A model generated the notes under the pieces. That model ran no database searches, was not told the origin of the DNA, and saw nothing but the letters and a program-made list of their open reading frames with translations. A stretch of DNA of 64,000 bases from Streptococcus porcinus (GTDB lineage Bacteria; Bacillota; Bacilli; Lactobacillales; Streptococcaceae), in NCBI RefSeq assembly GCF_900475415.1, contig NZ_LS483388.1, forward strand, positions 916,001 through 980,000. The letters run 5' to 3'. Positions 1 through 7,387 of the stretch are shown in pieces; the stretch's first letter is position 1; every line of letters starts with the position of its first letter. The position numbers and the translations under genes were made by a program.

Positions 1-1
1 G

Positions 2-355
2 CTATGGCCACTCAATCAACCACTTTGTGATTTATGCGGACACGACTTTAACTTGAAAGAAAAGCAAGAGAAAGAACGCATAGAGGCAGAACTTGAACTC
101 ATAAAACGTGAGCAGTTTAGAATCAAACAACTTGCTAAGAAGAAGTTTGGTAAAGATTTAAAAACAAACTGGGAAATTGCCCAAGCTAGAGTTAAAGACG
201 CTGGTAAAGGCAAACCATTATACAAACTGATTTATTTCTACTTAAAAACTGATTGGGTAGAAACGAATATCAAACAACTTGCTGAAGTAACTGGCAAGTC
301 AGAAAAAGAAATATATAGCGCCTACAATTGGCTAGAAAAGAAATTAAGAGGATAA
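2..355 (+). CDS. Phage DEAD/DEAH-box helicase, C-terminal end (cut by window start)
   Basis: The frame is open from base 2, so the gene begins before the window; an internal TTG at 53 is not the real start. The first visible residues hold a C-x2-C zinc-knuckle half (CDLCGHDF). A charged helical stretch (about residues 18-45) and a winged-helix-like C-terminus follow. This layout matches the C-terminus of the superfamily II helicases encoded before DUF669 genes in many streptococcal phages. The helicase core motifs are outside the window, so the assignment rests on the tail and the neighbouring genes. Four bases separate it from the next gene. Confidence 0.7.
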   Translation, partial: LWPLNQPLCDLCGHDFNLKEKQEKERIEAELELIKREQFRIKQLAKKKFGKDLKTNWEIAQARVKDAGKGKPLYKLIYFYLKTDWVETNIKQLAEVTGKSEKEIYSAYNWLEKKLRG

Positions 356-359
356 AAAA

Positions 360-842
360 ATGGCAGGATTTACAACAGATTTTTCAGAAGTTAAAGAACA
401 CGCAGAATTCAAAGAACAACCATACGAAATGATTGTCTTTGATGCATACGAAGCAGTAAACGAACGCAACAATAAAAAGCGTGTCGTTATCGATTACGTT
501 GTCCGAAATGACATCAAACAAGAAATGCAAAACTTCCATTTATGGGATGAGCAATATCCTAATTCCCAAACTGGGAAATATCACATTGGCATCTTAATGG
601 GTAAAGCAAAAGCGCTAGGTATCAAAGAGGGTCAACACTACGATAGCTTTGAGGCATTCTTAAATGACTTCAAAGGACGTACTGCAAAAGTTACCGTAAA
701 ACTTGAGGAGTATAACGGAAATAGATATCCGAAAGTACGTTACTTAAACCCAAGTGAAGTGCCAAATTCACAACACGTTTGGAAAGAAAAAACAACTGGA
801 TTTACACAAGCGGAGATTAAAGACGACGATCTTCCGTTCTAA
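360..842 (+). CDS. DUF669-family phage protein, probable ssDNA-binding protein
   Basis: 160 aa. The body resembles the DUF669 family, which sits between helicase and primase genes in Gram-positive phages. The protein ends in the acidic sequence DDDLPF. That is the classic C-terminal tip by which bacterial SSB recruits replication and repair partners, so an SSB-like role in phage replication is likely. The start ATG follows a purine-rich stretch just after the helicase stop. Family assignment is from sequence flavour and position; the SSB-like tail is seen directly. Confidence 0.75.
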   Translation: MAGFTTDFSEVKEHAEFKEQPYEMIVFDAYEAVNERNNKKRVVIDYVVRNDIKQEMQNFHLWDEQYPNSQTGKYHIGILMGKAKALGIKEGQHYDSFEAFLNDFKGRTAKVTVKLEEYNGNRYPKVRYLNPSEVPNSQHVWKEKTTGFTQAEIKDDDLPF

Positions 843-858
843 TAAGATTGGGGGATAA

Positions 859-2412
859 ATGACATCAAATGAATTTATAGAGGCTTTATCAAAACTGACA
901 ACCGAAACAGATTGGGGAGACCCAATCTTCGGTGAATCAGTACTTAAAGCTGAATTGAGAAAACACTTATTTAAAATTGTTCCAATCGACCATAACGGTT
1001 ATGTTCACAAACTGTTCTATTCAGAGTTGGTTAAAGATGAAGATGTCATGTATTTCGTATCTGACGGACGCAAGACTTATCGATTTTTGTTCGGAGAAAC
1101 AAAACTTAAGACGGATAAGCAAGGTAGCGAATACCTAACCTACACAGTCGAAAACAACTTCCCACCATTCGCGAAACTGGTTATCGATTACATACTTGGT
1201 GCTTACACATTCTTTGAGAATAAACTCTACGATGTGAGGTATAAGCAATTCAAACTGATTGACGATTTTACACTCCAAACAAAATACGGTTTCAAAGATT
1301 CAGGTCATATTTTAGAAATACTACAAGGTATTCATAAAACGCTGGATATCAAACCAATAAATTATATCGAACCATATCAGATTGCCTGCAAGGATTTTAT
1401 AATTGACCTTGAGGACTCGGAAATATTAGAGCAAACACCTATGCAAAATGTTTCTTACTTTAAATACTACGACGTAGATTATCAAACAGCAATTGCAAGT
1501 AAAGCAACCGCAAATCAATTTTTAGAGTATGTTATCGCAGATGAAAATTCACTTAACAACGCAATGCTTCAAGCTTATTTCATAGCGCAGGTATCATGCG
1601 GTATTCGTGCAAAAACGAATTTCTTTATCTCAAAATCAGGGGTACGAACTGGGAAGGGGTTACGGCATATCGCATTATCAGGATTATTTAATAAAATCGA
1701 TGTTGAATTAGACACTCTTAAAAGTAATGGTTTCGAGGCACTGCAAGCTTGGGCGATGTTTTCAGGTGGCGAAATGGCACTTGCAACAGAGCAAGGGGAC
1801 ATTCAAGGCAACGCAATGGAACGTGTATTAAAAATCATTGCGACTGAGAAAACACACGTTGCACGAGCAATCGGTCAGAATCAGTCAATGGTTACGTTGT
1901 CATCTGTACTGTGTGTCGACACAAATAGAACAGTAGCACTATCCGATGAAATGAATGGACGAAAAGTGTTAATTCAATTTAAAGATAGACCGAAAAAAGA
2001 AACTGATTACGAGCGCGAACAGATATTTAGGCCTTACTGGCAAGCTTTCACTGATCGTGACAAGAATCCCAAAATTGATGGTTGTATCGGTTTCCTATTA
2101 AACTCACTTGAGTATTTTCAAAAAACCGGTAAGTGGTATCAATGGAAAGATGTTGAAGTATTCAATGATATTGATTTAGATGAATTTCAAATCGCACTTA
2201 TCAACTCATTACAAGAAGTCGATTTTGTACAACGGACTGATAATAAGGAAGTTATTGACTTATCATTGCAGGTGTACGGAAAAAATAGCAATGCATTAAG
2301 TAAAGCAATTTCTGAGATTGGTGTACGAAGTAAATCTAAAAGAGTGAACGGACGAACAGTTAGAGGATATGAAGTCGAAAATAAAACACGTTTCGATAAA
2401 TATGTCATCTAA
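859..2412 (+). CDS. Phage replicative SF3 helicase (P4/D5-type primase-helicase)
   Basis: 517 aa. A Walker A-like loop GVRTGKG lies near residues 261-267, within the region expected for a P4/D5-type superfamily 3 helicase. It is followed by an acidic beta strand (GGEMALATE) and a sensor-like segment ending in CVDTNR. The C-terminus looks like a winged helix (SNALSKAISEIGVRSKSKRVNGRTVRGY). Such proteins unwind phage DNA as hexamers. The gene sits between the DUF669 gene and an iteron region, with the prim-pol gene on the other side, so helicase and primase are separate proteins flanking the origin. Start at ATG 859 after GGGGGA. Confidence 0.75.
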   Translation: MTSNEFIEALSKLTTETDWGDPIFGESVLKAELRKHLFKIVPIDHNGYVHKLFYSELVKDEDVMYFVSDGRKTYRFLFGETKLKTDKQGSEYLTYTVENNFPPFAKLVIDYILGAYTFFENKLYDVRYKQFKLIDDFTLQTKYGFKDSGHILEILQGIHKTLDIKPINYIEPYQIACKDFIIDLEDSEILEQTPMQNVSYFKYYDVDYQTAIASKATANQFLEYVIADENSLNNAMLQAYFIAQVSCGIRAKTNFFISKSGVRTGKGLRHIALSGLFNKIDVELDTLKSNGFEALQAWAMFSGGEMALATEQGDIQGNAMERVLKIIATEKTHVARAIGQNQSMVTLSSVLCVDTNRTVALSDEMNGRKVLIQFKDRPKKETDYEREQIFRPYWQAFTDRDKNPKIDGCIGFLLNSLEYFQKTGKWYQWKDVEVFNDIDLDEFQIALINSLQEVDFVQRTDNKEVIDLSLQVYGKNSNALSKAISEIGVRSKSKRVNGRTVRGYEVENKTRFDKYVI

Positions 2413-2655
2413 AAGTTACGGGGTGTAACGCGGTTGTTACGGGGTTTTTGGAAAAGGTCGTAACGCACTTGAACCTTAGAGCGCCAACGGTTTTCAGAGT
2501 TAAAAATCTAAAAGTTACGGGGTTACAACCAAATAGTCTAATTAATGATTGATTAATTATTGATTATATATAGAGTGGGGTAGGTCGAAACGACGTAACG
2601 GCGTTACAAATAGCTATAAACATTATTATATCAACGATTATAGGAGTTACGGGGT
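2413..2655. other. Probable prophage replication origin with iterons
   Basis: This 243-base gap between helicase and primase genes carries four exact copies of GTTACGGGGT at 2415-2424, 2436-2445, 2514-2523 and 2646-2655. It also holds inverted copies of the GTAAC core, including the palindrome GTAACG-G-CGTTAC at 2595-2607 and GTAAC-N6-GTTAC at 2425-2440. A very AT-rich stretch at 2537-2572 could be the unwinding element. The last iteron abuts the ATG of the primase gene, so origin binding may also control its translation or transcription. Confidence 0.8.
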
Positions 2656-3522
2656 ATGTATCACACTACAGCACTTTCGTTCTTAAAGAAAGGATATCAG
2701 GTAATACCACTTAGTAAGAAGACTGGTAGACCAATTATTCCATTTAAAGATAGAGAAATGACGAAAGAAATTATCGAATCAATTAATTGGTTTAACTGTG
2801 ATTACGCATTGTTAATGCGTGGGATGTGGTGTATAGACATTGACACGCACGAGATGGACGAACAGTTATCTAGTGAATTGCTAACAATGATAAAAACTTT
2901 AGGGGTCGATTTATTAACAGTACTTACTACTGATCAATACGGAAATGGTTTAGATGGTTATTCGTCAATTATTCGAAGTGAGCATAAATTTGAATTGATA
3001 AAAAATTTCAAAAACACTTTCGTGGAAGTCACTAAAAGTGGTGGTATGCATATTTTATTTAAAAAACGTGATGGCATAAACTACTCACAAAAGATTGGTG
3101 TAATGCCTGGTGTTGATATAAAAGCCAATGACAATAACTATGTGAAGATATTTCCATCTGATGGACGTGAAGTATTACAAGCTGTTAAAAACTTACCTTA
3201 CTACGATGGAAAATTTGAAGAAGATATTTTTAAGTCAAAACAAGAAAGTATCATTACGTACTTCGGTGGTTCGATTGTTAAACCGAAAACAACGGGTTAC
3301 CACGAAGGAAGAGAAGCTTATGAGAGAGTGGCTTCTGGAACATCATATAACAGGAATGATGATTTATTTAAAGGTGCATGCTGGGCGTTTGAAAATGGTA
3401 TCGATATTGACGATTTAACATCAATCATTGGAACAGTAAAAGGTAGAGATGTATTTACACGAGAGGAGTTTGAACTAACTATTGAATCAGCAAGACGAAA
3501 AGTTAACTACGTCACTTTCTGA
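2656..3522 (+). CDS. Phage primase-polymerase (prim-pol domain)
   Basis: 288 aa. The N-terminal half resembles the bifunctional primase/polymerase domain. It has the opening ALSFLKKGYQVIPLSKKTGRP and a metal-binding DxD (D61, D63 in CIDIDTH). A later KSGGMHILFKK strand with its His (about residues 128-138) fits the family's nucleotide-binding motif. It would synthesise primers for phage replication together with the helicase encoded at 859-2412. AGGAG at 2642-2646 precedes ATG 2656 and overlaps the fourth iteron. The 3' end overlaps the next gene by 41 bases. Confidence 0.75.
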   Translation: MYHTTALSFLKKGYQVIPLSKKTGRPIIPFKDREMTKEIIESINWFNCDYALLMRGMWCIDIDTHEMDEQLSSELLTMIKTLGVDLLTVLTTDQYGNGLDGYSSIIRSEHKFELIKNFKNTFVEVTKSGGMHILFKKRDGINYSQKIGVMPGVDIKANDNNYVKIFPSDGREVLQAVKNLPYYDGKFEEDIFKSKQESIITYFGGSIVKPKTTGYHEGREAYERVASGTSYNRNDDLFKGACWAFENGIDIDDLTSIIGTVKGRDVFTREEFELTIESARRKVNYVTF

Positions 3523-3835
3523 ACATGATATCCAAAACCTTATCAGAATGGAATTATCCAAATCAGGCCATACAGTGTTTCGAATAAACGTCGGTAAAGT
3601 CAAGATGCAAAATGGGCGTTGGTTCGAAACAGGTGTACCTAAAGGGTATTGTGATTTATCAGGATTTCGAAAAGGTGACGCAAAAGCATTCTTTATTGAA
3701 GTAAAAAATGAAAAAGGTCGATTACGACCTGAACAGAAAAAATTTATAGAAAATATGCAAAAACGAGGCGCTTTAGCTGGAGTTGCTAGGTCTGTTGAAG
3801 ACGCATTGGAGATAATAAATGACACTAACAGATAA
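3482..3835 (+). CDS. VRR-NUC domain nuclease
   Basis: 117 aa from a TTG start. The protein is essentially one VRR-NUC domain: opening SEHDIQNLIRMEL, then GVPKGYCDLSG with the metal-binding Asp, then FIEVKNEKGRLRPEQ with the catalytic E-x-K. The family belongs to the PD-(D/E)xK nucleases and is common in phage replication modules, where it probably processes branched DNA. The start is uncertain because AGGAG (3463-3467) is far from TTG; ATG 3548 would delete the conserved N-terminus. It overlaps both neighbours. Confidence 0.85.
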   Translation: MNQQDEKLTTSLSEHDIQNLIRMELSKSGHTVFRINVGKVKMQNGRWFETGVPKGYCDLSGFRKGDAKAFFIEVKNEKGRLRPEQKKFIENMQKRGALAGVARSVEDALEIINDTNR

Positions 3836-4181
3836 ATTTTATAGTAAATTTGAAGATAATTCAAAAGCTTTTTGCAGAGAGGTATTTAAAGATATCAATA
3901 GTGAAGAGTTTAGACGTATCTATGTAACTATTGTTGCAAATAAACGAGCTGGTATTTTGCCTAGACCGTCGTCATTAATTTATTTTAAAAATTATTACGA
4001 GCCTGACGAATTTGAAAAAATGATGATTAAATCGCTTGAACAAAGGGATTTTAAAGCAGAAGAAGACATAACTGCTCTCGAAGAATTTAAAGCAGTTAAA
4101 AAAGGTTTGACTAGAAAGGAATACAGAGCGCTGATCAGAAAACAAGTGCATGAAAAAGCATTGTCGCTCTTAGGATTATAA
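3819..4181 (+). CDS. Phage protein of unknown function
   Basis: 120 aa, not recognised. It is rich in charged residues and probably mostly helical; the C-terminus (TRKEYRALIRKQVHEKALSL) is a basic helix. It overlaps the VRR-NUC gene by 17 bases and abuts the next ATG, so it is translationally coupled in the replication operon. The basic tail and position suggest a nucleic-acid-associated role, which is inference only. Confidence 0.6.
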   Translation: MTLTDKFYSKFEDNSKAFCREVFKDINSEEFRRIYVTIVANKRAGILPRPSSLIYFKNYYEPDEFEKMMIKSLEQRDFKAEEDITALEEFKAVKKGLTRKEYRALIRKQVHEKALSLLGL

Positions 4182-4424
4182 ATGAAAAGACATAAAGCAA
4201 ATTATTTAGACATAAAATACACAGCTAAGTCATACGATAACTTATTACCAAACGATGTGTTAGATCGTTTAATAGAGTATATGACTGCAAATAAAATAAG
4301 TATTGATGATATGTCAGAGCGTTTAAAAATGGAAGAAAAGTTAGTCGAGAAATTTTGGTTGCGAATTAAGATACCGACAGAATTTCAAGCAGAGTTGATT
4401 ATGAAAGAGGTGGAGAATGATTAA
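4182..4424 (+). CDS. Small phage protein, possible helix-turn-helix
   Basis: 80 aa, not recognised. The middle (DRLIEYMTANKISIDDMSERLKMEEKLVEKF, residues about 27-57) has the spacing of a helix-turn-helix like those of Xre-type regulators, although that is a weak resemblance. The start follows the previous stop directly and the end overlaps the next gene by 8 bases, so it belongs to the same polycistron. Confidence 0.55.
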   Translation: MKRHKANYLDIKYTAKSYDNLLPNDVLDRLIEYMTANKISIDDMSERLKMEEKLVEKFWLRIKIPTEFQAELIMKEVEND

Positions 4425-4785
4425 GTTGACAAGAGAAGAAGATAAAGCGTTACGTGTGTTTGGAGGAATTGAAGATACAGTTATAAAGACAGATTTAATA
4501 AATTGGTTATTTACAGGAGATGGACTATTAAGTAAAACTTTTGTTACTGCTGAATCTAAACTTAAAGCTATCCAAGCTATCCTTGACGGCGAATGGGAAG
4601 TTGAAGAGCCGTTGTATTATGTGAAGTTAGTTGATAGTGAATTTGGTTATTTAAACATTACGCCAGAAAGTGACTTTACTGTTACCAGTAAAGAAGAAGT
4701 ACTAGGTCACAAAACCAAATTCACCCGAGCGGAGGCTATTGCTATTGACCCACGCTATGAGCAATTTTTGGAGGAAGTGAGATGA
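4417..4785 (+). CDS. Phage accessory protein, DUF1642-like C-terminus
   Basis: 122 aa. The C-terminal half (YVKLVDSEFGYLN, then TRAEAIAIDPRYEQFLEEV) is reminiscent of small streptococcal and lactococcal phage proteins of the DUF1642 group. The function is unknown. GGTGGAG precedes the ATG inside the upstream gene and the stop overlaps the next ATG (ATGA). A second and clearer DUF1642-type protein is encoded at 6809-7387. Confidence 0.55.
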   Translation: MIKLTREEDKALRVFGGIEDTVIKTDLINWLFTGDGLLSKTFVTAESKLKAIQAILDGEWEVEEPLYYVKLVDSEFGYLNITPESDFTVTSKEEVLGHKTKFTRAEAIAIDPRYEQFLEEVR

Positions 4786-5162
4786 TACCTAAATTTAGAG
4801 TATACGATTTAGAAAATTGCGAAATGTGGGTAGCTAATGACTATGAAGATTTATCAGAGCTATTCATGGCATTAGATACAGATAACAGTATGTTTAGTGA
4901 TCCAATGCAATCAACAGGTCTGTTTGATAAAAACGCTTTAGAAATTTTTGAGGGTGATGTGGTAAATGCTTTTGATTATGACTCTGATGATGGGAAGATA
5001 TATAAAACTACTGATTTAACAGGCGTTATAACGTATCACAAAAACGCATTTTGTATTCAAAGTGGAAAAATTTTAATAGATTTGTGGGTACACGCCGAAG
5101 GAATCGAAATCATCGGAAACATATACCAAAACAGTGACTTACTAGAAAGCGTGGAAGAATGA
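4782..5162 (+). CDS. YopX-family phage protein
   Basis: 126 aa. The opening IPKFRVYD, the central STGLFDKNALEIFEGDVV and the closing IEIIGNIYQNSDLL match the YopX pattern, a beta-rich family found across Firmicute phages. Its molecular role is not established. ATG is inside the stop overlap with the preceding gene and GGAGGAAG supplies the ribosome site. The end overlaps the next ATG by 4 bases. Confidence 0.85.
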   Translation: MIPKFRVYDLENCEMWVANDYEDLSELFMALDTDNSMFSDPMQSTGLFDKNALEIFEGDVVNAFDYDSDDGKIYKTTDLTGVITYHKNAFCIQSGKILIDLWVHAEGIEIIGNIYQNSDLLESVEE

Positions 5163-5362
5163 GCGTAAATGATATTACAAATGTTGAATTACTTATAAAT
5201 GATTATCTAAAAATAGCCAAAGCTTTAGTGTATAAGCCTGATTTTCCTTTGTATTCTAAAGAAGAACAACAGTGGAATAGAGAAAACCCACACTGTAACA
5301 TGACCAGATTACGCAGATTAGGAAAAGAAATCAGAATTAAAATGCAAGAGGTGGAAGAATGA
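5159..5362 (+). CDS. Small phage protein of unknown function
   Basis: 67 aa, not recognised. It is hydrophilic, with a short PDFPLYSKEEQQWNRENPHCNM segment in the middle and a basic helix before the end. GTGGAAGA within the YopX-like gene is the ribosome site, and ATGA overlaps occur at both ends. It probably belongs to the accessory set carried for host-specific advantage rather than the core phage cycle. Confidence 0.55.
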   Translation: MSVNDITNVELLINDYLKIAKALVYKPDFPLYSKEEQQWNRENPHCNMTRLRRLGKEIRIKMQEVEE

Positions 5363-5529
5363 AAAACATTGAAATTAAAACACCACAAGATTTTCTTGAT
5401 GCAACTGTGATGGACCTTTTAATTTATTTGAGAAACGACAACTCAACAGAGTGTACTGCTGAATTAACTGACAACGGTTCAGGTAGGAAGTTAGTAGTTA
5501 CGCTGTCTTATAAAGAGGTAGAAGAATGA
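5359..5529 (+). CDS. Small phage protein of unknown function (56 aa)
   Basis: ATG 5359 lies in an ATGA overlap with the previous stop, and GAGGTGGAAG supplies the ribosome site. The 56-aa product (MKNIEIKTPQDFLDATVMDL to SYKEVEE) is not recognised. It looks folded: one amphipathic helix followed by two beta strands (CTAELTDNGSGRKLVVTLSY). The stop overlaps the next ATG in the same way. The recurring end sequence EVEE reflects the ribosome site of the next gene being read as codons. Confidence 0.6.
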   Translation: MKNIEIKTPQDFLDATVMDLLIYLRNDNSTECTAELTDNGSGRKLVVTLSYKEVEE

Positions 5530-5750
5530 AGAGGTATGAGTTTAAAGCATTACACGTAAAAATCTTTATTGTTATGTACAGCCTGATTTTAACAGTTTTG
5601 GGCTATACGATTGCTGATAATTACTATCAGCCTCAAATAGAGGGTTTGCAAAAACAACTCACACGCACACAGTATCAGTTACGCAAAGCGAGAGAGCAAA
5701 ATGTGGAGCAGACTGCGAGGATTGCGGAATTGACGAATAACGGAGGATAA
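5526..5750 (+). CDS. Small membrane-anchored coiled-coil phage protein
   Basis: 74 aa. One hydrophobic segment (about residues 12-30, IFIVMYSLILTVLGYTIA) is followed by a coiled-coil stretch (IEGLQKQLTRTQYQLRKAREQNVEQTARIAEL). The layout suggests an inner-membrane protein with a cytoplasmic or external helical rod. The function is unknown; phage accessory membrane proteins of this size include superinfection-exclusion factors, but nothing specific shows that here. It ends in NNGG, encoded by the GGAGG ribosome site of the next gene. Confidence 0.6.
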   Translation: MKRYEFKALHVKIFIVMYSLILTVLGYTIADNYYQPQIEGLQKQLTRTQYQLRKAREQNVEQTARIAELTNNGG

Positions 5751-5751
5751 C

Positions 5752-5940
5752 ATGAAGTTTTTAGAAATTGACGGAAGATATATAAATATCGATAAGATAA
5801 TTTCTGTTAACAGTGGGTTCTGCTTAGATGGAACAAAATTTACAACCATAAAATGTGAAAATCAAGAATATTTTGATACTGAAATACCTATTGAAAATAT
5901 TCTTGCTAGGCTTGCAGAACTTACAGGAAATGGGGGATAA
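5752..5940 (+). CDS. Small phage protein of unknown function
   Basis: 62 aa, not recognised. The sequence alternates short beta strands (KFLEIDGRYINIDKIISV, then FTTIKCENQEYFDTEIP) with a final helix ending in LTGNGG. The strand pattern resembles small single-domain beta proteins of phages that often read as DUF-type entries. GGAGG at the end of the preceding gene is the ribosome site. The last Gly-Gly is encoded by the ribosome site (GGGGGA) of the following gene. Confidence 0.55.
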   Translation: MKFLEIDGRYINIDKIISVNSGFCLDGTKFTTIKCENQEYFDTEIPIENILARLAELTGNGG

Positions 5941-5943
5941 AAT

Positions 5944-6171
5944 ATGGATTGGAAACATGCGTATTTAGCACCAAATAAAAACGGATTTTTACAATGGCAT
6001 GGAGATATGCCTGAGTATGACAAGGAACTAGTAATTTATACAAATGGATACTTTTTTATTGATACTTTTATTTTTGAAGATGACGGTCATGCTGAATTAG
6101 AAGAAAATTTTTCAGCGGATGATTTCTACTGGTGTGAACTTGAAAAACCTGATACTGGAAATGGGGGATAG
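5944..6171 (+). CDS. Small acidic phage protein of unknown function
   Basis: 75 aa, acidic and aromatic-rich (for example FIFEDDGHAELEENFSADDFYWCELE). Proteins with W-x-x-x-PEYDKELVIYT near the N-terminus and FYWCELE near the end resemble the small phage entries related to DUF551, which share a W-x2-x-P-x2-x-x-V pattern, but the match is weak. It ends in TGNGG, again because the GGGGGATAG ribosome site of the next gene is translated. Confidence 0.55.
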   Translation: MDWKHAYLAPNKNGFLQWHGDMPEYDKELVIYTNGYFFIDTFIFEDDGHAELEENFSADDFYWCELEKPDTGNGG

Positions 6172-6336
6172 ATGAAAGTAAAAGATCTACATAAAGTGCT
6201 AGCAAAAGTTGACCCAGAGCTCGAAGTTTGGATAAACGAAAAAGACGAAGGAGTTTTAACTAAAGCTAAAAACGTAATGACTTGGAACAAGCATCCTAAT
6301 AAGTTTTTTATCAATGCAGAAACATATCCAGATTAA
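6172..6336 (+). CDS. Small phage protein of unknown function (54 aa)
   Basis: ATG 6172 follows GGGGGATAG. The product begins MKVKDLHKVLAKVDPELEVW and ends NAETYPD. The opening (a short helix followed by PELEVWI) is typical of small phage and bacterial proteins of about 60-80 aa where the first helix precedes a beta hairpin. No function is known to me. It is co-oriented and in operon spacing with its neighbours. Confidence 0.55.
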   Translation: MKVKDLHKVLAKVDPELEVWINEKDEGVLTKAKNVMTWNKHPNKFFINAETYPD

Positions 6337-6348
6337 AAGAGGTAGCAA

Positions 6349-6587
6349 ATGAAGATATTAACTGAGTTTAAAATGGAAATTATTGAGTATAATCAACACT
6401 TTCCTAATTCCATAACAGCTAATAAAACTGAAGTTGTTGTAATAGCTGATAGTCTTCAATCAGCTATTGACAGAGCGTTTAAACTTACACCTAAAAACAC
6501 AGGTATGATGATGATTATGTTATGAAAGCTAAAGTTATATCACTTAGAGATATTTTAATAGATAGTGAGGAAGTAAATGAAGATTGA
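6349..6587 (+). pseudogene. Phage gene split by a -1 frame change
   Basis: From ATG 6349 (after GAGGTAGCAA) the frame gives 58 aa and stops at 6523-6525. Its last ten residues, MMMIML-like, are low complexity. Reading on from about 6506 in the -1 frame instead gives YDDDYVMKAKVISLRDILIDSEEVNED, which ends at 6587 and looks like a normal continuation. An intact ancestor of about 79 aa is therefore likely, broken by loss of one base near 6503-6507. An ATG at 6522 could still make the 21-aa tail alone. Sequencing error is an alternative. Confidence 0.6.
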
Positions 6588-6819
6588 AGATATTGAGCGA
6601 ATAGTTAACGAATATTTTATGTTCAGAGCTAACAGAAGTGGCGATGCAGTAATTAATATCGAAAATTTCTTAGATCATATTCGTTTTTCGTATGAGCGAC
6701 TAAATAGCGATGATAATCATAATCATTTTTATAAATTGGTAATTGACAAATCAGGCTATAGGATTGAATGCAATAAATGCCATGAAGTTTCTTTGGAGGT
6801 AATTACAAATGAAGATTGA
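6577..6819 (+). CDS. Small phage protein with C-x2-C motif
   Basis: 80 aa, not recognised. The C-terminus carries IECNKCHEVSLEV, a single C-x2-C pair that might bind metal if the protein dimerises. His residues cluster just before it (DDNHNHFY). The start overlaps the tail of the broken gene before it, and GAGGAAG is the ribosome site. The end overlaps the following DUF1642-type gene by 11 bases. Confidence 0.55.
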   Translation: MKIEDIERIVNEYFMFRANRSGDAVINIENFLDHIRFSYERLNSDDNHNHFYKLVIDKSGYRIECNKCHEVSLEVITNED

Positions 6820-7387
6820 AGAAGCAAAAATTCGATTTGAAGAAATCGAAACATATACACATGGTTTTTATGATGATGTGTTGATCAAAAAACGTGATGC
6901 GAAAGTATTACTAGACCAAATCGAACTAGACCAACCAAAACCAGTAGTGCCGAAGTTTGTGGCTGATTGGATAGAAGATCACAAAGGAGATTATAGTAAG
7001 TGGGATGAAGAGGCTAGAGCTGATTTTGTTTTTAGGGCTATCAATGACCTGTTCAGGTTTGGAGAAGATCTTTATTCTTGGGATTTTACTATTGATGAAA
7101 AAATTTCTGAGTGGACGACTAAAAATGCTTATGAATTTATTACTGCAATTTTGTTCGGCTACACAGTCGAGAAAGAGAAGCTCTACACTGTTGAGATACC
7201 TAATCCGAATCGTATAGGAAATGAAGCTAACGTTCTTATGATGAATAGTTTTAAACAAGTTGTCATAGTAAAAAAATTCGGAGAAGATTGGAAAAAAGAA
7301 AAAGGTTATCAACTAACAGAGGAAGAAATCCGCAAAGATTTTGATTGGGCGTGGCAACAAGGATTTATGAAAGAGGTGACGGAATGA
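6809..7387 (+). CDS. DUF1642-family phage protein
   Basis: 192 aa. The features of DUF1642 are present: VVPKFVADWIEDHKGD in the middle, GYTVEKEKLYTVEIPNPN as a central strand, and YQLTEEEIRKDFDWAWQQGF near the end. The family is confined mostly to streptococcal and lactococcal phages and has no known function. Its N-terminus starts with a repeated helix-rich segment (KIEEAKIRFEEIE). The gene is in tight overlap with both neighbours. Confidence 0.85.
   Translation: MKIEEAKIRFEEIETYTHGFYDDVLIKKRDAKVLLDQIELDQPKPVVPKFVADWIEDHKGDYSKWDEEARADFVFRAINDLFRFGEDLYSWDFTIDEKISEWTTKNAYEFITAILFGYTVEKEKLYTVEIPNPNRIGNEANVLMMNSFKQVVIVKKFGEDWKKEKGYQLTEEEIRKDFDWAWQQGFMKEVTE

Noticed and set aside
3161..3418. An 85-codon plus-strand frame inside the prim-pol gene
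   Set aside because: No ribosome site and lies fully inside a gene with recognisable catalytic residues.
6926..7312. A 128-codon minus-strand open frame in the accessory region
   Set aside because: It is antisense to the clear DUF1642 gene and has no ribosome site.
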